DNA from: JAAYCI01 sp964370195 | Lineage (GTDB): Bacteria > Bacillota > Clostridia > Oscillospirales > Ruminococcaceae | Assembly: GCA_964370195.1 (NCBI GenBank) | Contig: CAYJIH010000007.1 | Location: forward strand, 1 to 62,994 | DNA length: 62,994 nt | Direction of reading: 5' to 3' | Shown: piece after piece, positions 58,699 to 62,994 of the stretch | Position numbering within the stretch: position 1 is the stretch's first letter | Layout: the number at the start of each line of letters is the position of its first letter | Program-made: the position numbers and the translations under genes | Notes under the pieces: generated by a model | What the model was told of the DNA's origin: nothing | What the model saw: the letters and a program-made list of their open reading frames with translations, nothing else | The model's database searches: none

Positions 58699-59981
58699 AA
58701 TCAAAGTTCACAAAAACAGAACGAAGCTGGATTTTATACGACTGGGCAAACTCTGTGTATGCCACCATCATGATGGCCGCTATTTTTCCTGTGTTTTTCA
58801 CCAGCACGGCAACGGCCGCCGGTGTTAGCGGTGATATGTGGTGGGGCATTGGCACATCCATTGCCACACTGCTTATTGCCGTATGTTCACCCATTTTAGG
58901 GGCCATTGGCGATTATCACGGCATGAAAAAGAAATTGCTTGTTGTATTTCTCATTTTAGGCCTTGCTTTTACGTTGTTTTGCGCCATGGCAAACGAATGG
59001 CAATTTTTATTGATCGGCTACGTGTTTTCACAAATCGGCTTTACCGGCTCTTGCCTATTTTATGATTCAATGCTTACCGATATCACAACACCCGACCGCA
59101 TGGATCGCGTATCCTCTTGGGGCTATGCGATGGGGTATATTGGCGGCAGCACCATCCCATTTATATTGGCCGTTGCTCTGTTGTTATTCGGTTCTTCTTT
59201 CGGCGTTGATTCTGTTATGGCTGTTCGCTTGTCTCTTGTTATCACCGTTGTGTGGTGGAGCTTTTTCTCCATTCCTTTACTTAAGAACTGCAAACAAATT
59301 TACGGAAAAGATGTGCCTGCCTCCTCACTTGTTAAAAGCACAATGCAATCTTTGGGGCGCAGCCTAAAAGATATGGTAAAAACGAAGGGCGTACTGTATT
59401 TTTTACTGGCTTACTTTTTCTATATCGATGGCGTAAACACTGTTATCAAAATGTCTACCTCCTATGGCACTGCCCTTGGGCTAGACAGCAACAGTATGAT
59501 TGTAGCCTTAGTGGTTACGCAGCTTGTTGCCTTCCCTTGCGCCATTTTATTCGGAAAACTTTCTTCTAAAGTGGGAACCATCCGTATGTTACTATTTTCA
59601 GTGTCTCTTTATGTATTTATATGCTTATTGGGCTTTATTATGGGCTTCGGCCTTGAAGAAGAATTTTTATCACAAAGCAATGCCCTTGTTCTTTTCTGGA
59701 TCTTGGCTGTGCTTGTGGGCACTGTACAAGGCGGCATCCAAGCCCTTTCTCGCTCTTTCTTCGGAAAAATCGCTCCCAAAGAACGCTCGAACGAATACTT
59801 TGGCGTTTACGATATCTTTGGCAAATTCTCCTCCATTTTAGGCCCTGCCATTTACGCCTTTGTAGTGGGAATCACAGGACGTAGCTCCTTTGCCATTTTG
59901 TCTATTGTACTGTTGTTTTTTGTGGGTGGTATCATTTTACTTTTGGGACGCAAACACATGGAAGCACTGCAAACCCAATAA
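58695..59981 (+). CDS. MFS transporter, Atg22/UMF22-like
   Basis: 428 residues with twelve membrane helices. The N-terminal SWILYDWANSVYATIMMAAIF is the family hallmark, followed by ...LGAIGDYHGMKKK between helices 2 and 3 and VQGGIQALSRSFFGKIAPKERSNEYFGVYDIFGKFSS in the second half, typical for the vacuole-effluxer Atg22-like group of bacterial permeases. Substrates of bacterial members are not established. It is translationally coupled to the phospholipase C-like gene. Confidence 0.92.
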   Translation: MKSKFTKTERSWILYDWANSVYATIMMAAIFPVFFTSTATAAGVSGDMWWGIGTSIATLLIAVCSPILGAIGDYHGMKKKLLVVFLILGLAFTLFCAMANEWQFLLIGYVFSQIGFTGSCLFYDSMLTDITTPDRMDRVSSWGYAMGYIGGSTIPFILAVALLLFGSSFGVDSVMAVRLSLVITVVWWSFFSIPLLKNCKQIYGKDVPASSLVKSTMQSLGRSLKDMVKTKGVLYFLLAYFFYIDGVNTVIKMSTSYGTALGLDSNSMIVALVVTQLVAFPCAILFGKLSSKVGTIRMLLFSVSLYVFICLLGFIMGFGLEEEFLSQSNALVLFWILAVLVGTVQGGIQALSRSFFGKIAPKERSNEYFGVYDIFGKFSSILGPAIYAFVVGITGRSSFAILSIVLLFFVGGIILLLGRKHMEALQTQ

Positions 59982-59988
59982 AAAAGCA

Positions 59989-60017
59989 TTGACATTTCGC
60001 GTTGTTCAAACTATACT
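59989..60017 (+). promoter_or_regulatory. Promoter of the desulfoferrodoxin-ferritin operon
   Basis: TTGACA (59989-59994), 17 bases and TATACT (60012-60017). Confidence 0.8.
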
Positions 60018-60021
60018 AAAT

Positions 60022-60044
60022 GTGTGAACTTTAAATGTTCGCAC
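60022..60044. promoter_or_regulatory. Dyad at the transcription start of the dfx operon
   Basis: GTGTGAAC and GTTCGCAC (one mismatch in eight) flank TTTAAAT, directly after the -10. The position suits an operator for redox or iron control; the regulator is unknown. Confidence 0.5.
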
Positions 60045-60197
60045 CTCAGCACAGTTAGACAGATTTTTCGGTACAGATTGCCCATTGCTTTGTATACTGG
60101 CGATATACGATGTGACTGTGTGAAAATTCGGATGGGTTTTAAGAAAACCTGCTCGAAAAAATAAAATATGTTCTCATTTGAAAGGAGTCTTAAAATT

Positions 60198-60572
60198 ATG
60201 AAAATTTCAAAATGCAACCATTGCGGGAATATGGCAACATTGCTTGTAGACGCCGGTGTCCCCTTAGTATGTTGTGGCGAAAAAATGGCTGTTCTGCAAG
60301 CTGGCGTAACCGACGCAGCACTGGAAAAACACGTACCGGCTGTTTCCGTTGAAAACGGCATGATGCAAGTGGTGGTAGGTGAAGTGGTTCACCCCATGAC
60401 AGAAGAACATCTTATCCAATGGATTTTACTTGTACAGGGCGGCAAAGTACAATATGCCCAACTAAGTGCAACAGACGAGCCCAAAGCTTCCTTCTCTGTT
60501 GAAAGCGGCCCTTACGAAGTATATGAATACTGTAACTTACACGGCCTTTGGAAAACAGAGGGAACCGTGTAA
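60198..60572 (+). CDS. dfx: Desulfoferrodoxin (superoxide reductase)
   Basis: 124 residues, start ATG at 60198 after AAAGGAG. Both iron sites are present: the desulforedoxin-type centre I (KCNHCGN and VCCGEKM) and the superoxide-reducing centre II (EKHVPAV, HPMTEEH, EYCNLHGLW). The enzyme reduces superoxide to hydrogen peroxide without making oxygen, a typical defence of strict anaerobes. It is followed 29 bases later by ferritin, so iron storage and superoxide defence are coexpressed. Confidence 0.97.
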   Translation: MKISKCNHCGNMATLLVDAGVPLVCCGEKMAVLQAGVTDAALEKHVPAVSVENGMMQVVVGEVVHPMTEEHLIQWILLVQGGKVQYAQLSATDEPKASFSVESGPYEVYEYCNLHGLWKTEGTV

Positions 60573-60601
60573 AAATTTAACCAGAAAGAAGGCGGATGAT
60601 T

Positions 60602-61114
60602 GTGACAGAAAAAGTAGCCAGTTTGCTCAATAAACAAATCCAAAAAGAGTTGTTTTCAGCCTACCTTTACCTTGAAATGTCGAATTATTACAGCGAAGAG
60701 GGTTTAGACGGATTTGCCAATTGGTACTATGTGCAAGCACAAGAAGAGATGAGCCATGCTATGTTGTTCCGCGAGTATTTGCTGAATAATGACGGCAAGG
60801 TTACACTGTTTCCGGTGGATGCACCAAACCGGCAATATTCCGATTTTGGCGCCCCGCTTGATATTGCATTTCAGCACGAGAAAGTCGTTTCTGCCAGCAT
60901 CGACAACATCTATGCGGTTGCACACGAGGACAAAGACTTTCGCGCCATGGAGTTTTTAAACTGGTTTATAAAAGAACAAGGCGAAGAAGAAAAGAACGCC
61001 GGTGACCTGTTAAAAAAATACTCCTTATTTGGCAAAGATGCCCAGGTGTTGTATCAAATGGACCAAGAACTGAAACTGCGCGTATTTTCTCCGCCCAGCT
61101 TGGTGCTAGATTAA
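60602..61114 (+). CDS. ftn: Ferritin
   Basis: 170 residues of a four-helix ferritin: EKVASLLNKQIQKELFSAYLYLEMSNYYSEEGLDGFANWYY (ferroxidase ligands Glu17-18 and Glu50 region), QAQEEMSHAMLFREYLLNNDGKVTL and WFIKEQGEEEKNA. It stores iron in the cytoplasm. The GTG at 60602 is chosen because AAGG lies nine bases upstream; an ATG at 60596 would add two residues but crowds the site. It has no heme-binding Met typical of bacterioferritin. Confidence 0.95.
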   Translation: MTEKVASLLNKQIQKELFSAYLYLEMSNYYSEEGLDGFANWYYVQAQEEMSHAMLFREYLLNNDGKVTLFPVDAPNRQYSDFGAPLDIAFQHEKVVSASIDNIYAVAHEDKDFRAMEFLNWFIKEQGEEEKNAGDLLKKYSLFGKDAQVLYQMDQELKLRVFSPPSLVLD

Positions 61115-61135
61115 GTCTCTCCCATAAAAATCATC

Positions 61136-61165
61136 AAAAAGTATCCCTACACAGGGATACTTTTT
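61136..61165 (+). terminator. Terminator of the dfx-ferritin operon
   Basis: A 13-bp stem, AAAAAGTATCCCT with AGGGATACTTTTT, and an ACAC loop. Confidence 0.92.
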
Positions 61166-61427
61166 CTTTTATCACAAACAAATATTCTATATTCTATAAA
61201 ACAACAGCAACGCTTCCATTGCACTGTTTCGTATAATAGAAGTAGCCTTTTGCATTGATTGTACTAAAATTCATACCGTGGGTATACAATAACACTAAAA
61301 TACTGTATAGTAATAAAGGTTGTGCACGCGTGGCCATATTGTCAAAATAGAAAATATTTTCCCCAATATCGCCATGTTGCAAACAATTTTTTACCAAATT
61401 CATTGTACCTTTGGGGAGGAAGCACAC

Positions 61428-62870
61428 ATGTACAGCAAACACCGTGTTTTAAACACTGCCATGGCTGAAAAAATAATGTCGGCCGAGCAAGCAGCTTCAC
61501 TAATTCAAGATAATATGACCGTTGCCATCAGCGGTTTTTCACCGGCCGGGCATCCAAAAGCCGTGCCCCTTGCTTTAGCAGATCGTGCGAAAAGCGGCGA
61601 AGATATTGGCATCACTTTACTTGCCGGGGCCTCTGTGGGCCATGAGGTAGACACCTTATTGACCGAAACCGGTGTATTGCGTCGGCGCTACGCCTATCAA
61701 ACCGACACAAGTTTACGCAATGCTGTAAACCGCCGCGAGGTTCACTTTTCTGATATGCACTTAAGCCATTTGCCGGTATGGACGAAGAATGGCTACTTTG
61801 GCAAAATCGATCTTGCAATTATAGAGGCAACTGCCATTGATGAAAAAGGACATATTTACCCCTCCACTTCCGGCGGGCTTCTCAATGTGGCCATTTCCTC
61901 TGCCGAAAAAGTCATCATTGAAGTAAACAGCGCACAGCCGCTTTCTTTGCTCGGTTTCCATGATATGGTTGATATTGAACTGCCACCAAACACCCAGCCC
62001 ATTCCGTTAACAAAGCCCAATGAGCGCATTGGCACACCCTACCTCACATGCCCGATAGACAAAATTGCCGCCATCGTGCTTACGGATATTCCGGAAAAAA
62101 CACTGGAAATGGCCCCCATCGATGCCGTGTCGGAGAGAATGGCACAAAACTTAATTGGCTTTTTAAAAAGTGAAGTACAAACAGGGCGCTTGCCCAAAAA
62201 TTTACTTCCCTTACAGTCCGGCGTGGGAAGTGTGGCCAATGCTGTGCTTGGTGGGCTGCTTCACTCTGACTTTCAGCATTTAAACATTTATACCGAGGTA
62301 CTACAAGATTCTGTTTTAGATTTACTGGACGCCGGCATCGTGGATTCTGCCTCTACAACCGCCTTAACACTTTCGCCCGCAAAATTGGTGGAATTTTTTG
62401 AAAAAATCGAACAATACAAAGGTAAAATTATTATTCGCCCACAAGAAATAAGCAACCACCCAGAAATCATCCGCCGCTTAGGCATCATCGCCATGAACAC
62501 CGCCATCGAAGCCGATATTTTTGGAAACGTTAACTCCACACACATTGGCGGCACACGTTTGATGAATGGCATTGGCGGTTCCGGAGATTTCACCCGAAAC
62601 GGTGCACTTTCTATTTTCACCACCGCTTCCACAGCCAAAGGTGGCACCATTTCCAGCATAGTGCCCGCTGTTAGCCACATCGACCACACCGAGCATGATG
62701 TAATGGTGCTTGTAACAGAACAAGGCGTTGCCGATTTACGTGGCCTAACACCGGTGGAACGCGCGCATTGCATCGTTGACAATTGTGCGCACCCGCAGTT
62801 TAAGCCCATGCTAGAGGAATATATTGAAAATGCAAAAACAGCCTGCTGCCACCACATTCCCCTTCCATAA
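61428..62870 (+). CDS. Acetyl-CoA hydrolase/transferase family CoA-transferase (Cat1/AarC-type)
   Basis: 480 residues, start ATG at 61428 after GGGGAGGA. The class I CoA-transferase pattern is clear: AISGFSPAGHPKAVPLAL at the N-terminus, GVGSVANAVLGGL, YTEVLQD with the probable catalytic Glu at 290 (by analogy with AarC), and EADIFGNVNSTHIGGTRLMNG plus GSGDFTRNGA. It transfers CoA between acyl-CoA and a carboxylate such as acetate or succinate. No succinate or butyrate pathway gene is adjacent, but the ACT-butyrate kinase elsewhere in the window fits acid-producing fermentation. The 313-base interval before it holds the ferritin terminator and a weak -10 (TATAGT at 61306). Confidence 0.93.
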   Translation: MYSKHRVLNTAMAEKIMSAEQAASLIQDNMTVAISGFSPAGHPKAVPLALADRAKSGEDIGITLLAGASVGHEVDTLLTETGVLRRRYAYQTDTSLRNAVNRREVHFSDMHLSHLPVWTKNGYFGKIDLAIIEATAIDEKGHIYPSTSGGLLNVAISSAEKVIIEVNSAQPLSLLGFHDMVDIELPPNTQPIPLTKPNERIGTPYLTCPIDKIAAIVLTDIPEKTLEMAPIDAVSERMAQNLIGFLKSEVQTGRLPKNLLPLQSGVGSVANAVLGGLLHSDFQHLNIYTEVLQDSVLDLLDAGIVDSASTTALTLSPAKLVEFFEKIEQYKGKIIIRPQEISNHPEIIRRLGIIAMNTAIEADIFGNVNSTHIGGTRLMNGIGGSGDFTRNGALSIFTTASTAKGGTISSIVPAVSHIDHTEHDVMVLVTEQGVADLRGLTPVERAHCIVDNCAHPQFKPMLEEYIENAKTACCHHIPLP

Positions 62871-62871
62871 T

Positions 62872-62908
62872 AAATAAAAAACCCTAAAAACAACCTGTTT
62901 TTAGGGTT
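62872..62908 (-). terminator. Terminator, strongest on the minus strand
   Basis: AACCCTAAAAACA and TGTTTTTAGGGTT form a 13-bp stem with a 3-base loop. The T run follows on the minus strand, suggesting a minus-strand gene beyond the right edge, though it may also end the CoA-transferase. Confidence 0.75.
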
Positions 62909-62945
62909 CAGCGTGTCAAAAAGTCGTTGCACTAGGTAGAGGAAA

Positions 62946-62994
62946 AACCTTGGGCGCCGCCTTCGGGCTAAAGACCTTGGGGCGCTGCCCCAAA
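62946..62994. repeat. GC-rich REP-like palindromes at the window edge
   Basis: CCTTGGGCGCCGCCTTCGGG is followed by TTGGGGC-GCT-GCCCCAA, a perfect palindrome. The base composition is unlike the neighbourhood. It is probably a dispersed repeat that broke the assembly. Confidence 0.55.

Noticed and set aside
60022..60044. LexA (SOS) box
   Set aside because: GAAC and GTTC are separated by 7 bases, but the Gram-positive LexA box needs 4.
1..62994. tRNA, rRNA, prophage or intact insertion sequence
   Set aside because: No tRNA T-loop (GGTTCRANYCC) context, rRNA-like segment, integrase or transposase motif was found on reading both strands.

Overview
The window looks like a scaffold from a motile, strictly anaerobic, low-to-moderate G+C Firmicute of the class Clostridia, probably assembled from short reads. 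Indicators are strong AGGAGG-type ribosome binding sites, near-consensus TTGACA/TATAAT promoters, desulfoferrodoxin plus ferritin, FeoAB with a FeoB-associated Cys-rich protein, a butyrate-kinase-type acyl kinase, an iron-sulfur-flavoprotein-like reductase, two chemoreceptors and a large c-di-GMP enzyme. No rRNA, tRNA, CRISPR array, integrase or intact transposase was seen. Two runs of 100 N (23835-23934 and 54329-54428) are scaffold gaps; the second has the same 55 bases on both sides.

Layout. 0-6 kb: a hybrid GGDEF/EAL/PAS/GGDEF protein (5' end cut by the window) and a chemoreceptor. 6-9 kb: an NCS2 purine permease, a PsiE-like membrane protein and a Cys-rich thioredoxin-like protein. 9.3-13.6 kb: a potABCD polyamine uptake operon behind a perfect consensus promoter, with a PotD that appears to be anchored by a C-terminal helix. 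13.9-15.9 kb: a second chemoreceptor. 16-19.5 kb (minus): adenine deaminase, an MBL-fold hydrolase and a RibD/DHFR-like reductase. 19.9-23.2 kb: a membrane PP2C phosphatase whose N-terminus resembles an ECF S-component, convergent with a butyrate kinase carrying an N-terminal ACT domain. 23.4-26.6 kb: redox genes (flavodoxin-like, MsrAB, Isf-like flavoprotein) and an SDR-like protein that has lost its catalytic residues.

26.8-29.6 kb (minus): feoA-feoB-Cys-rich protein behind a clear promoter/operator. 29.8-33.4 kb (minus): rpmG-secE-nusG-rplK-rplA, then rplJ-rplL with its own promoter and L10 leader, ending in a terminator with no rpoB following. 33.5-36 kb: an exported protein of unknown function, a PAP2 phosphatase and an rRNA methyltransferase. 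36-39.4 kb (minus): an envelope protein whose 3' end plus terminator has been tandemly duplicated, and a SARP-type regulator ending in a degenerate GGDEF fold. 39.9-45.2 kb: a compact type IV pilus-like operon (transglutaminase-like lipoprotein, PilC, four small single-span proteins, PilT-type ATPase). 45.4-53.2 kb (minus): a Toprim-HAD fusion, holA, comEC, a HIT protein and alaS.

53.2-54.9 kb is gene-poor, with a tandem array of about nine 20/21-bp units, a scaffold gap and decayed reading frames. 54.9-57.6 kb (minus) is an amino-acid ABC transporter. 57.9-60 kb holds a zinc-dependent phospholipase C-like protein coupled to an Atg22-like MFS transporter; 60.2-61.1 kb is desulfoferrodoxin plus ferritin; 61.4-62.9 kb is a Cat1/AarC-type CoA-transferase. 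The window ends in a GC-rich palindromic repeat.

The most unusual items are the ACT-butyrate kinase fusion, the minimal pilus-like operon, the ECF-S-like/PP2C phosphatase, the SARP-GGDEF regulator, the Toprim-HAD fusion with an internal start, and the duplicated 3'-end cassette. All product names rest on motif reading by eye; no database search was run.
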